Shown: positions 7,221 to 14,975 of the stretch, piece by piece
Layout: each line of letters starts with the position of its first letter
How positions within the stretch are numbered: the stretch's first letter is position 1
DNA from: Deltaproteobacteria bacterium
GTDB taxonomy: Bacteria > Desulfobacterota > Syntrophia > Syntrophales > UBA2192
Length of the DNA: 26,756 nucleotides
Direction of reading: 5' to 3'
Assembly: GCA_026388445.1 (NCBI GenBank)
Contig: JAPLJU010000038.1
Coordinates: 1-26,756 of the forward strand
Translations under genes and position numbers: made by a program
Notes under the pieces: generated by a model
What the model was told of the DNA's origin: nothing
What the model saw: the letters and a program-made list of their open reading frames with translations, nothing else
The model's database searches: none

Positions 7221-9749
7221 ATGTCCAAGACAAGAGTGTATGAACTTGCCAAGGAATTCGGGATGGACAACAAGGAGTTCATCGCCCGCCTGAAAAGCCT
7301 CGGCATCACCGTGAAATCCCATTCAAGCACGCTCGAGGAAAATGAAGTCCAGAGAGTCCGCGAGGAGTTTACCACACCAGGTGCCAAGGAAATCGTGGAA
7401 CAGAGGATTAAAACGACGGTGATCCGCAGAAGGGCTGTCCGTCAGCCCGTCGAAGAGGCGAAAGCTGCTGAGCCAGAACCCGTTGAGCCGGCGATACCGG
7501 CGGTCACGGAGCTGCGAAAAGAGGCCGTTGCCGAGAAGGAAACCCTCCCGAAGCTGAAACCACCGGAGAAGGAAGCCGTTATTCCGGAGGAAAAGCATCC
7601 GGTGGGAGTTGCAGCCAAGGTCAAGGAGGAGGTCAGGAAAAAGGAAGAGAAGCTTGCAAAGCCCCAGGAGAAGGCCGCCGAGGCACCCGTGGAAGCCAGA
7701 AAAGGGGTTCGGAAAGAGGCGCCGAAGGCGCCGGAGGAAAAGGCAGCAGAGGAGGCCGACAAGAAAGAAAAGGTCACCATTGTAAAGCCAGGGAAGAAGA
7801 CCGCCCAGCAGGAACCCGTTGAAGTCGTCATGGATGAAGTCCCCGATCGCAAAAAGGCCTTCATCAAACAGGTGGTTGCCCGTAAGGAAAAGAGGAAGGG
7901 CAGACAGGTTGAAGAGGAGACCGACAGGACCGCCAAGTGGCGGGAGAAAAAAGCCCCCGTCGTCAAAATGAAAAAGACGGAGATCACTGTTCCCAAGGCG
8001 ATCAAGAGGAGGATCAAGGTTGAGGAAGCGATCCGGGTCGGTGATCTGGCCAAGAAGATGGGTGTTCGGGCAAGCGATGTGATCAACAAACTCCTGGGTC
8101 TGGGCATGATGGTTACGATCAACCAGTCCATCGATATCGATGCCGCCTCGCTTATCGCGACGGAATTCGGTTACCAGGTGGAAGCGGTGACCTCTGAATT
8201 CGATGAGGCGCTCTACAAGGCCGAAACCTCTCCCATGAATCTGAAGCCGAGGGCACCGGTGGTGACGGTCATGGGGCATGTCGATCACGGGAAGACGTCC
8301 CTTCTGGATGCCATCAGACAGACCAATGTCATCGATGGAGAAGCAGGAGGGATCACCCAGGCCATAGGCGCCTACCACGTCCACATCAAGGACCGCGATA
8401 TCGTCTTTCTGGACACGCCCGGGCACGAGGCCTTCACGGCCATGAGAGCCCGCGGCGCCCAGGTGACCGATATCGTGATCCTCGTCGTCGCAGCCGACGA
8501 CGGCGTGATGGAACAGACGGTTGAGGCGATTAATCATTCCAGGGTGGCCGGTGTGCCGATCATAGTGGCCATCAACAAAATTGATAAACCCGGAGCCAGT
8601 GCAGAAAAAATCAAGCAGGAACTGGTGAAGCAGAACCTTGTTCCCGAAGAGTGGGGCGGCGATGTCCTCTTCGCGGAGATATCGGCCAAGAAAAAAGTGG
8701 GTATCGAAAACCTTCTGGAGGTGATTCTGCTGCAAGCCGATATTCTCGAGTTGAAAGCCGATCCGGGCAGACCAGCCCGTGGTGTGATTATCGAGGCAAA
8801 GCTTGACCGCGGGAGGGGACCGGTCGCAACAGTCCTTATTCAGGAAGGAACCCTCCGGGAAGGAGACGCCTTCGTGTCGAAAAGGGAATTTGGAAGAGTC
8901 CGGGCGCTGGTCAATGATCAGGGGCAGCGGATCAAAGAGGCCGGACCCTCCCTGCCCGTGGAGGTGATCGGTTTTTCCAACGTGCCCCAGGCGGGCTCAG
9001 AATTCATCTGTGTGGAGGACGAGAAAAAGGCGAGAGGTATTAGCGAGCATTTTGTCAGGAAGGAAAGAGAGAAGGAACTGGCGGCCACCTCGAAGATCAC
9101 GCTGGAACAGCTCTACGAAAGGATCAAAGAGGGTGTTAAGGAACTGAATGTTATTCTGAAGGCCGATGTCCAGGGTTCCATCGAGGCCTTGGCCGAAGCC
9201 CTGACAAAGCTGAGTACGCCGAACATCAAGGTCAGGATCATTCACAGTTCCACGGGTGCCATCACAGAGACGGACGTCATGCTGGCATCGGCATCGGACG
9301 CCGTTATCATTGGATTCAAAGTGAGGCCCGATGCCCGTGTGGTCGAGGTCGCAGAAGTGGAAGGCATTGAAATAAAACTCTATGACGTGATCTACGACGT
9401 CATCAATGATGTTAAAGCGGCCATGGAAGGGCTTCTCGAACCTGAATACAAGGAGATGATCCAGGGTCACGCAGAGGTCCGCGAGGTATTCAAGATTACC
9501 AAAGTGGGGACCATCGCCGGCAGCTATGTCACCGATGGGAAAATTTCAAGAAGTGCCAACGTTCGGCTTCTGAGGGAGGGTGTGGTCGTTTATGACGGAA
9601 AGATCCTGTCTCTCAAGCGATTCAAGGAAGACGCACGGGAAGTAACCGCAGGCCTTGAATGCGGCATTGCCGTAGAAAATTTCAATGATGTCAAGGCGGG
9701 CGACGTGGTCGAGGCGTATACGAAGGAAAAGGTGGAGCGCAAACTCTAA
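7221..9749 (+). CDS. infB: Translation initiation factor IF-2
   Basis: IF-2 is the GTPase that brings initiator tRNA to the 30S subunit and promotes subunit joining. The 842 residues begin with a short IF2-N domain (MSKTRVYELAKEFGMDNKEF). A long low-complexity linker rich in Lys, Glu, Ala and Pro follows (about 70-260), then a second IF2-N-like segment (RVGDLAKKMGVRASDVINKL). The GTPase domain has G1 GHVDHGKT (352-359), G3 DTPGH (398-402), G4 NKID (452-455) and G5 SAK. Domains II, III and IV complete the C-terminus. The start ATG follows GGGGGAG with 8 nt spacing. The stop codon lies 3 nt before the inverted repeat at 9753-9840. Confidence 0.98.
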   Translation: MSKTRVYELAKEFGMDNKEFIARLKSLGITVKSHSSTLEENEVQRVREEFTTPGAKEIVEQRIKTTVIRRRAVRQPVEEAKAAEPEPVEPAIPAVTELRKEAVAEKETLPKLKPPEKEAVIPEEKHPVGVAAKVKEEVRKKEEKLAKPQEKAAEAPVEARKGVRKEAPKAPEEKAAEEADKKEKVTIVKPGKKTAQQEPVEVVMDEVPDRKKAFIKQVVARKEKRKGRQVEEETDRTAKWREKKAPVVKMKKTEITVPKAIKRRIKVEEAIRVGDLAKKMGVRASDVINKLLGLGMMVTINQSIDIDAASLIATEFGYQVEAVTSEFDEALYKAETSPMNLKPRAPVVTVMGHVDHGKTSLLDAIRQTNVIDGEAGGITQAIGAYHVHIKDRDIVFLDTPGHEAFTAMRARGAQVTDIVILVVAADDGVMEQTVEAINHSRVAGVPIIVAINKIDKPGASAEKIKQELVKQNLVPEEWGGDVLFAEISAKKKVGIENLLEVILLQADILELKADPGRPARGVIIEAKLDRGRGPVATVLIQEGTLREGDAFVSKREFGRVRALVNDQGQRIKEAGPSLPVEVIGFSNVPQAGSEFICVEDEKKARGISEHFVRKEREKELAATSKITLEQLYERIKEGVKELNVILKADVQGSIEALAEALTKLSTPNIKVRIIHSSTGAITETDVMLASASDAVIIGFKVRPDARVVEVAEVEGIEIKLYDVIYDVINDVKAAMEGLLEPEYKEMIQGHAEVREVFKITKVGTIAGSYVTDGKISRSANVRLLREGVVVYDGKILSLKRFKEDAREVTAGLECGIAVENFNDVKAGDVVEAYTKEKVERKL

Positions 9750-9752
9750 TAA

Positions 9753-9840
9753 CGTCTATTTTGTCTATTTCGTTTGTTTAGTTTATTGGGTCAAAAAACA
9801 GGCGAGAAAGACCAGAAAGACGAAACAGACCAGATGGACC
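9753..9840. repeat. Imperfect inverted repeat of GTCTATTT/GACGAAA-type units
   Basis: The left arm (9753-9792) is a pyrimidine-rich run of near-repeats such as GTCTATTTTGTCTATTTCG and GTTTGTTTAGTTTATTGGGT. The right arm (9802-9840) is purine-rich: GAGAAAGACCAGAAAGACGA, then AACAGACCAGATGGACC. The reverse complement of the right arm reads GTCTGTTTCGTCTTTCTGG, resembling the left arm, so an RNA copy could fold into a long imperfect hairpin. It fills almost the whole gap between infB and the DUF503 gene. A shorter relative is at 4981-5060. Confidence 0.6.
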
Positions 9841-9844
9841 AACA

Positions 9845-10225
9845 ATGGTTGTCGGTGTCGGCATCATAGATATCTGGATCCACGAAAGTAACTCTCTGAA
9901 GGCTAAGCGGAGCGTTCTCAAAAGCATCATTCGAAGAACGCAAAACCGGTTCAACGTCTCGATCGCGGAAATCGGGGACAACGACCATTGGAAAAAGGGA
10001 AGAATCGGATTCAGCATTGTTGGAAATGACAGACGTTTTGTCAATGGGAAGATCGACAACATTCTCCAGTTTGTTCAGAATATGCATCTGGCCGACGTCA
10101 TCAAGACGAAGGTTGAGATCACCAATTACAGCGATATCGTGGAGGACATTGAGGCAGATGATTTTGAGGATCTTTTAAATGACTTTCAAGAGGGCCGATC
10201 GGGTCGCGGATCTGATCAAGGCTGA
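9845..10225 (+). CDS. DUF503 domain protein (YlxP-like)
   Basis: The 126-residue product opens MVVGVGIIDIWIHESNSLKAKRSVLKS and contains FNVSIAEIGDNDHWKKGRIGFSIVGNDRR, the hallmark of DUF503. Family members are small cytosolic proteins encoded next to infB and rbfA in many bacteria. A role in ribosome maturation or translation is inferred from position only. The ATG at 9845 has no good Shine-Dalgarno; the preceding bases belong to the right arm of the inverted repeat and offer only a GGA. The 3' end overlaps rbfA by 47 nt, so its last 15 residues (FQEGRSGRGSDQG) are read from rbfA sequence in another frame. Confidence 0.88.
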   Translation: MVVGVGIIDIWIHESNSLKAKRSVLKSIIRRTQNRFNVSIAEIGDNDHWKKGRIGFSIVGNDRRFVNGKIDNILQFVQNMHLADVIKTKVEITNYSDIVEDIEADDFEDLLNDFQEGRSGRGSDQG

Positions 10226-10550
10226 GCTTTCGGATATATTGCTGAGGCAGATCAGGGATCCGCGGATCGGGCTTCTCACCATTACGGATGTGAAGATGAG
10301 TGACGATCTGCGTTCAGCGAAGATTTACTTAGTTCAGATGGGCAAGGACAAGCTGGATGCGGAGCTTCAGGCGGGACTCGAGAAGGCCAAGGGATTTCTG
10401 AAGAGGGAGCTCGGCAAGCGCCTCAATCTCCGTTACATGCCCGATGTATTTTTCTTCTACGATAAATCATTTGAATACGGTTCCCGTATCGACAGACTCT
10501 TGATGGAAATTCATGAGAAAGACAAGACAAACACTCAAGAAGATCATTGA
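10179..10550 (+). CDS. rbfA: 30S ribosome-binding factor A
   Basis: RbfA is a KH-like protein that binds the 30S subunit during late 16S rRNA maturation. The 123 residues start MTFKRADRVADLIKAELSDIL and contain RDPRIGLLTITDVKMSDDLRSAKIYL, the usual family core; the end includes YMPDVFFFYDKSFEYGSRIDRLL. The ATG at 10179 lies inside the DUF503 gene (47-nt overlap), and the 3' end overlaps nrnA by 38 nt. These overlaps imply one transcript with coupled or re-initiating translation. Confidence 0.96.
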   Translation: MTFKRADRVADLIKAELSDILLRQIRDPRIGLLTITDVKMSDDLRSAKIYLVQMGKDKLDAELQAGLEKAKGFLKRELGKRLNLRYMPDVFFFYDKSFEYGSRIDRLLMEIHEKDKTNTQEDH

Positions 10551-11505
10551 TGTCATCCGGTCGCGCAGGAGATTCCTCATCACATCGCATGTCCGGCTCG
10601 ACGGGGATGCGATCGGATCGGAACTGGCGCTTTATCTCATACTCCGGGACATGGGGAAAGAAGCATCCGTTTACAATCGAGATGCCACCCCGCAGATGTA
10701 CCGGTTTCTTCCAGGATCGGACCAGATTATGAACAGCATGGATACAGGGGAAATTTTTGATGCCGTTTTCATCCTGGATTGCAGTGACATCGATCGGGTG
10801 GGAGAGGAAGCGCCACGGGTGGGTGCCATCCGGAACATCATCAACATTGACCACCATATCTCCAATGGGTCGTTCGGCGATCTCTCCCTGCTGGATCCAG
10901 CGGCCAGCTCAACAGGGGAACTCGTCTACAGGCTCATGCGGGAACTGGGGGTAAACATCACAAAAGATGTTGCCATAAATCTCTACACCGCCATCCTGAC
11001 GGATACAGGGGCTTTCCGTTATTCCAATACGGATCGAAGGACCCTCAGGGTCGCCAGCGAGCTCGTCGCGAAGGGTGCGGATCCCTGGTGGATCTCCCAG
11101 AAGGTCTACGAGAATCATCCCGCACAGAAGATGAAGCTCCTGGCGAAGGCGCTCGACACGATGGCGTTTTTCTGGGACCGGAAGATCGCTGTCATCCATG
11201 TCACCAAGAAGATGCTCGAAGAAGCGGGGGCCCTCTGGGAGTATACGGAGGGGTTTGTCGAATTCCCCCGGTCCATCGAAGGGGTTGAGGTGGCCGCCTT
11301 TATCAGCGAAATCGGTGATCGCTTTTTCAAAGTCAGCCTCCGCTCGCGAGGAAACATAGACGTGGAGAGCATTGCAGGCGCCTTCGGCGGTGGGGGACAT
11401 CACAACGCCGCGGCATGCAGAATCACCGGAGACCTCGAAGGCGTAAGAAAACAGCTCGTGGAGGCGGTTATCAGCAATGCAGCTGAGCGGAGTCGTCGTG
11501 ATTGA
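10513..11505 (+). CDS. nrnA: DHH-family oligoribonuclease / pAp phosphatase (NrnA-like)
   Basis: NrnA-type enzymes degrade short oligoribonucleotides and dephosphorylate 3'-phosphoadenosine 5'-phosphate using two Mn ions. The 330 residues hold a DHH domain: first motif SHVRLDGDAIGS (25-36), LDCSDIDRVG (metal Asp about 89), the DHH triad at 113-115 in NIDHHISN, and TDTGAFRYSNT. A DHHA1 domain carries the GGGGH substrate motif (FGGGGHHNAAACRI, about 291-299). The first motif has R-L before DGD where many relatives have N-P. The ATG lies within rbfA, and truB starts 29 nt before its stop. An rbfA-nrnA-truB order is common outside enterobacteria. Confidence 0.93.
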   Translation: MRKTRQTLKKIIDVIRSRRRFLITSHVRLDGDAIGSELALYLILRDMGKEASVYNRDATPQMYRFLPGSDQIMNSMDTGEIFDAVFILDCSDIDRVGEEAPRVGAIRNIINIDHHISNGSFGDLSLLDPAASSTGELVYRLMRELGVNITKDVAINLYTAILTDTGAFRYSNTDRRTLRVASELVAKGADPWWISQKVYENHPAQKMKLLAKALDTMAFFWDRKIAVIHVTKKMLEEAGALWEYTEGFVEFPRSIEGVEVAAFISEIGDRFFKVSLRSRGNIDVESIAGAFGGGGHHNAAACRITGDLEGVRKQLVEAVISNAAERSRRD

Positions 11506-12415
11506 TAAACCGGCCGGTATGACCTCCCACGATGTCGTACAGGGCGTGAAAAAGATACTTCGTGTGAGGAAGGCAGGACATACGGGCACTCTGGATCCGC
11601 TTGCGACGGGTGTTCTCCCTGTCTGTACCAATGAGGCAACCAAGCTGGTGCCGTTCCTGGCGGAGGAACGCAAGGAATACCAGGTGACCATGCGGCTGGG
11701 CATCACGACCGATACCCTCGACATCCAGGGAAAAATCCTGGCGCAGAAGGAAATCGCCGTGGATGATCGCGAGATTGAGCGGGTCCTCATGGGGTTTACG
11801 GGAAAAATCGAGCAGCGTCCGCCCCGCTATTCCGCCGTTAAATACAAAGGAAAGGCGCTGTATAAATGGGCCCGGAAGGGGCAGCCCGTGGATGCCGCGC
11901 CGAGGCGTATCATGATATACGGGATAACCCTTGAGTCGATTCAAGTTCCCGATGTGGTCTTTCAGGTTTCCTGCTCCAGGGGCACCTATGTCCGGTCGCT
12001 GTGCTCCGATATCGGGGACAGGCTGGGTTGCGGTGCCTGCCTCTATGCCTTAAGAAGGACGAAAAGCGGGCCCTTCGTCGAGACCATGGCAGTCTCCCTC
12101 GACGGAGGAGAGGAGGACCTTCTCAGGGACAGCCTGGAACACAAGATGGTGACCATGTCGGAGGCCCTGTCCGGACTGGCCCAAGTCGTGGTTGAGAATG
12201 CGATGGCGGATCGATTGCGGAGAGGTTTCCAGCCGACGGTTGAAAGCCTTACGGGAAAGGAAATCCCTTCTCTTGCTGCCGGAGATGTGGTAAAGTTAAT
12301 TACTCATGATTTCAAGCTGGTAGCACTGGTGAGGATGATCCGTTCTTCCGATCAGATGGTTTCTGCCGACCTGAAGGAGCGGTTCATGGAGATCCTGAGA
12401 GTGTTTAACGACTGA
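11477..12415 (+). CDS. truB: tRNA pseudouridine(55) synthase
   Basis: TruB converts U55 in the T loop of tRNAs to pseudouridine. The 312 residues start MQLSGVVVIDKPAGMTSHDV. The catalytic aspartate is residue 40 in GHTGTLDPLATGVLPV. Other family motifs are KEYQVTMRLGITTDTLDIQGK, QRPPRYSAVKYKGKALYKWAR and SCSRGTYVRSLCSDIG. The C-terminal part (about 225-312) fits a PUA-like RNA-binding domain. The start overlaps nrnA by 29 nt. The stop is followed by the rpsO leader. Confidence 0.97.
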   Translation: MQLSGVVVIDKPAGMTSHDVVQGVKKILRVRKAGHTGTLDPLATGVLPVCTNEATKLVPFLAEERKEYQVTMRLGITTDTLDIQGKILAQKEIAVDDREIERVLMGFTGKIEQRPPRYSAVKYKGKALYKWARKGQPVDAAPRRIMIYGITLESIQVPDVVFQVSCSRGTYVRSLCSDIGDRLGCGACLYALRRTKSGPFVETMAVSLDGGEEDLLRDSLEHKMVTMSEALSGLAQVVVENAMADRLRRGFQPTVESLTGKEIPSLAAGDVVKLITHDFKLVALVRMIRSSDQMVSADLKERFMEILRVFND

Positions 12416-12426
12416 GGAGAAGAGAA

Positions 12427-12464
12427 CCAGATATATTCTGAAGTGATGGTGAAACAATATCTGG
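12427..12464 (+). promoter_or_regulatory. Hairpin in the rpsO leader, possible S15 autoregulatory site
   Basis: CCAGATAT (12427-12434) pairs perfectly with ATATCTGG (12457-12464) around a 22-nt loop. The ribosome site GGGAGGA at 12481-12487 lies just downstream. S15 represses its own mRNA in several bacteria through leader structures that differ between lineages, so this hairpin is a reasonable candidate. No pseudoknot was worked out. Confidence 0.35.
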
Positions 12465-12495
12465 AAAGAAAATTATAAAAGGGAGGATCAGAGCG

Positions 12496-12762
12496 GTGTT
12501 GGATTTGGATAAAAGAAAGGAAATTATCAACAACTACAAGACCCACGACAAAGATACAGGCTCTCCGGAAGTGCAGGTCGCGCTTCTCAGCGCGCGGATC
12601 GAGTATCTCACGGAGCATTTCAAGGTCCATAAGAAGGATCATCATTCCCGGAGGGGACTTCTGAAACTCGTCGGGCAGAGAAGAAGGCTTCTCGAATATC
12701 TGAAGGACAAAGATGTCAATCGTTATCGTAAGCTGATTGAACGTCTGGGGCTCCGAAAGTGA
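12496..12762 (+). CDS. rpsO: 30S ribosomal protein S15
   Basis: S15 binds the central domain of 16S rRNA early in 30S assembly. The 88 residues cover the whole family: LDKRKEIINNYKTHDKDTGSPEVQVALL, then IEYLTEHFKVHKKDHHSRRGLL and the C-terminal KLVGQRRRLLEYLKDKD...LIERLGLRK. The start is GTG at 12496, 8 nt after GGGAGGA; the adjacent TTG at 12499 is also possible. There is no in-frame ATG at the N-terminus. pnp follows, the same order as in E. coli. Confidence 0.97.
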   Translation: MLDLDKRKEIINNYKTHDKDTGSPEVQVALLSARIEYLTEHFKVHKKDHHSRRGLLKLVGQRRRLLEYLKDKDVNRYRKLIERLGLRK

Positions 12763-12792
12763 TGCAATAAACATTCATGGGGCCTCATGCAC

Positions 12793-12819
12793 ACTCGAAG
12801 CGGAGGTCCTACTTTGAGT
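12793..12819 (+). promoter_or_regulatory. Hairpin in the rpsO-pnp intergenic region
   Basis: ACTCGAAG (12793-12800) pairs with CTTTGAGT (12812-12819), including one G-U pair, around an 11-nt loop that contains GGAGG. It lies 24 nt before the pnp start. In E. coli the pnp leader is a hairpin cut by RNase III and then controlled by PNPase; this smaller hairpin holds the corresponding position, but equivalence is only inferred. Confidence 0.3.
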
Positions 12820-12842
12820 TTCAATGAAGGGGTGTAAACAGA

Positions 12843-14975
12843 ATGAATCAAATATTTAAAGCGTCCTTTGCAGGAAGGGAGATTTCCCTGAAAATCAACT
12901 ATCTGGCAGGCCAGGCCGACGGCGGTGTTCTCGTCACATACGGGGACACGGTGGTTCTCGTCACCGTGGTGTCCGCCAAGAGCCGCAGGGAGGGTCTGGA
13001 CTTCATGCCCCTGACCGTGGACTATCAGGAAATGACCTTTGCGGCGGGAAAGATTCCCGGCGGTTTTTTCAAGAGGGAAGGCCGGCCCAACGAGCGGGAA
13101 ATTTTGACCTCCCGGATCATCGACAGAGCCATCCGGCCGCTCTTTCCTGATGGATACCGCGATGAGACGCAGCTCGTCGCCACCGTGCTTTCTCTGGATA
13201 ATGAAAACGATCCCGATGTAGCCGCCATGCTGGGCGCGTCCGTCGCACTGCAGATATCGAGCATTCCCTTCGATATTCCCATCGCTGGCGCAAGGGTCGG
13301 GCGTATCGACGGAAAGTATGTCTGTAATCCTGCGGGCAAGCAGATGGAGGGCAGCGACATTGACGTTTTCATGGTGGGCAGAAAAGTGGTCCCCGGCACC
13401 GAGGGCCGTCCCTTTGATATCAACCTGGTCATGGTGGAAGGAGGTGCCCGCGAAATAGACGAAGATGTCGCCGTTGGAGCCATACGGTTTGGATTGGAGT
13501 CCATCCGGCCTCTGATAGAAATACAGGAAGAGATCAGAAAGGCTGCCGGCAAGGCCAAGAAGGTCGTCGCGGTAATCCAGATCGACGGAGACCTCCGGCA
13601 GAAAGTCGTTTCGGCAGTCGAAAAGAAGATGCGGGAGGCCTACGTGGTCCCGGTGAAGCAGATGAGGCACTCGACACTGGAGAAAATCCGGGAGGAGGTC
13701 CTCTCGCAGATGACGGCAGAAGATCCTAAACTCGGCCCCCAGATAAATTACGTCCTTGATGAACTGGAAAAAAAGATCCTCCGGGAGATGATCCTGCAGC
13801 AGAAGCGCAGAATCGACGGCCGAAGCAATACCGACATCAGGCCCATTTCCTGTGAAGTGGGGATCCTTCCCCGGACGCACGGGTCGGCCCTGTTTACAAG
13901 GGGAGAAACGCAGGCCCTGGTTTCAATCACGCTCGGCACATCGTCCGATGAGCAGCGAATGGATTACGTCACGGGTGAGGAGCACAGGGCATTCATGCTG
14001 CACTATAATTTCCCGCCGTACTGTGTGGGCGAGGTGAGACCGCTGAGAGGCCCGGGCAGACGGGAAATCGGTCATGGCGCCCTGGCCAGGCGGGCCTTGC
14101 TGCCGCTCCTTCCGACGCCGGAGGAGTTTCCATACACCATGCGGATCGTTTCCGACATCCTGTCCTCCAACGGGTCCTCTTCGATGGCCTCCGTGTGCGG
14201 GGGGGCCCTGTGCCTCATGGATGCCGGGGTCCCGGTCAAAGGGATAGCGGCAGGAATCGCCATGGGACTCCTGAAGGAAGGTGAGAACGTGGTCGTGCTT
14301 TCCGATATCCTCGGAGATGAAGACCACGCCGGCGACATGGATTTCAAGGTCTGCGGCACGGAAAGAGGCATCACGGCCATGCAGATGGATATCAAGATCG
14401 ATGGTATTACGGAGGACATCCTGAGGAAGGCGCTCCATCAGGCCAGGGAGGGGAGACTCTTCATTATCGGGAAAATCAAGGAGACCATCGACAAGCCGAG
14501 GGAGAGCCTGTCCGTCTACGCACCGAGAATCACCACGATCAAGGTGAAGATCGACAGGATCCGGGACGTCATCGGCACCGGTGGGAAGAATATCCGCCAG
14601 ATCATCAGTGAAACGGGCGTGAGCATCGATGTGGAAGACGATGGCACGGTGATGATTGCCTCCAATGACGCGGAAGCGGCCGAGCGGGCCATCGCAATGG
14701 TCCGATGGCTCACAGAGGAGGCGGAAATCGGAAAAACCTATCTTGGAACGGTCAAGAAGGTCGTTGATTTCGGCGCCTTCGTGGAGATCCTGCCCGGCAC
14801 AGAGGGGCTGGTCCACATCTCCCAGCTCGACACCAAGCGGGTCAACAAGGTGACCGACGTGGTCAAGGAAGGGGACAAGATCCCCGTCAAGGTGATCGAG
14901 ATTGACCGGAGCGGCAAGATCCGATTGAGCCGCAAGGATGCCCTAGGGGAGAATGTACCGAAAAACCGTTCTTGA
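12843..14975 (+). CDS. pnp: Polyribonucleotide nucleotidyltransferase (PNPase)
   Basis: PNPase is a trimeric 3'-to-5' phosphorolytic exoribonuclease and degradosome component. The 710 residues contain RNase PH domain 1 (about 1-225), the alpha linker, and RNase PH domain 2 (about 320-550). Metal and catalytic aspartates are 492 and 498 in GDEDHAGDMDFK, spaced as Asp486 and Asp492 of E. coli. A KH domain has its loop IGTGGKN at 577-583, and an S1 domain follows (GKTYLGTVKKVVDFGAFVEI to the end). AAGGGG about 10 nt before the ATG is the likely ribosome site. The last 23 nt overlap the M16 peptidase gene. Confidence 0.98.
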   Translation: MNQIFKASFAGREISLKINYLAGQADGGVLVTYGDTVVLVTVVSAKSRREGLDFMPLTVDYQEMTFAAGKIPGGFFKREGRPNEREILTSRIIDRAIRPLFPDGYRDETQLVATVLSLDNENDPDVAAMLGASVALQISSIPFDIPIAGARVGRIDGKYVCNPAGKQMEGSDIDVFMVGRKVVPGTEGRPFDINLVMVEGGAREIDEDVAVGAIRFGLESIRPLIEIQEEIRKAAGKAKKVVAVIQIDGDLRQKVVSAVEKKMREAYVVPVKQMRHSTLEKIREEVLSQMTAEDPKLGPQINYVLDELEKKILREMILQQKRRIDGRSNTDIRPISCEVGILPRTHGSALFTRGETQALVSITLGTSSDEQRMDYVTGEEHRAFMLHYNFPPYCVGEVRPLRGPGRREIGHGALARRALLPLLPTPEEFPYTMRIVSDILSSNGSSSMASVCGGALCLMDAGVPVKGIAAGIAMGLLKEGENVVVLSDILGDEDHAGDMDFKVCGTERGITAMQMDIKIDGITEDILRKALHQAREGRLFIIGKIKETIDKPRESLSVYAPRITTIKVKIDRIRDVIGTGGKNIRQIISETGVSIDVEDDGTVMIASNDAEAAERAIAMVRWLTEEAEIGKTYLGTVKKVVDFGAFVEILPGTEGLVHISQLDTKRVNKVTDVVKEGDKIPVKVIEIDRSGKIRLSRKDALGENVPKNRS

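Noticed and set aside
7323..8735. A 470-codon open frame on the - strand
   Set aside because: It lies wholly inside infB, whose GTPase motifs are intact. The translated product is rich in Leu/Phe/Gly from the complement of Lys/Glu codons and resembles no family.
9685..9891. A 68-codon + strand frame crossing the infB end and the repeat
   Set aside because: Its translation (VYFVYFVCLVYW then KTRKTKQTRWTN) is just the inverted repeat read as protein, a typical spurious small ORF.
12723..13880. A 385-codon open frame on the - strand
   Set aside because: Antisense to pnp and the rpsO end; a frame left open by GC-rich codon bias, with no motif.
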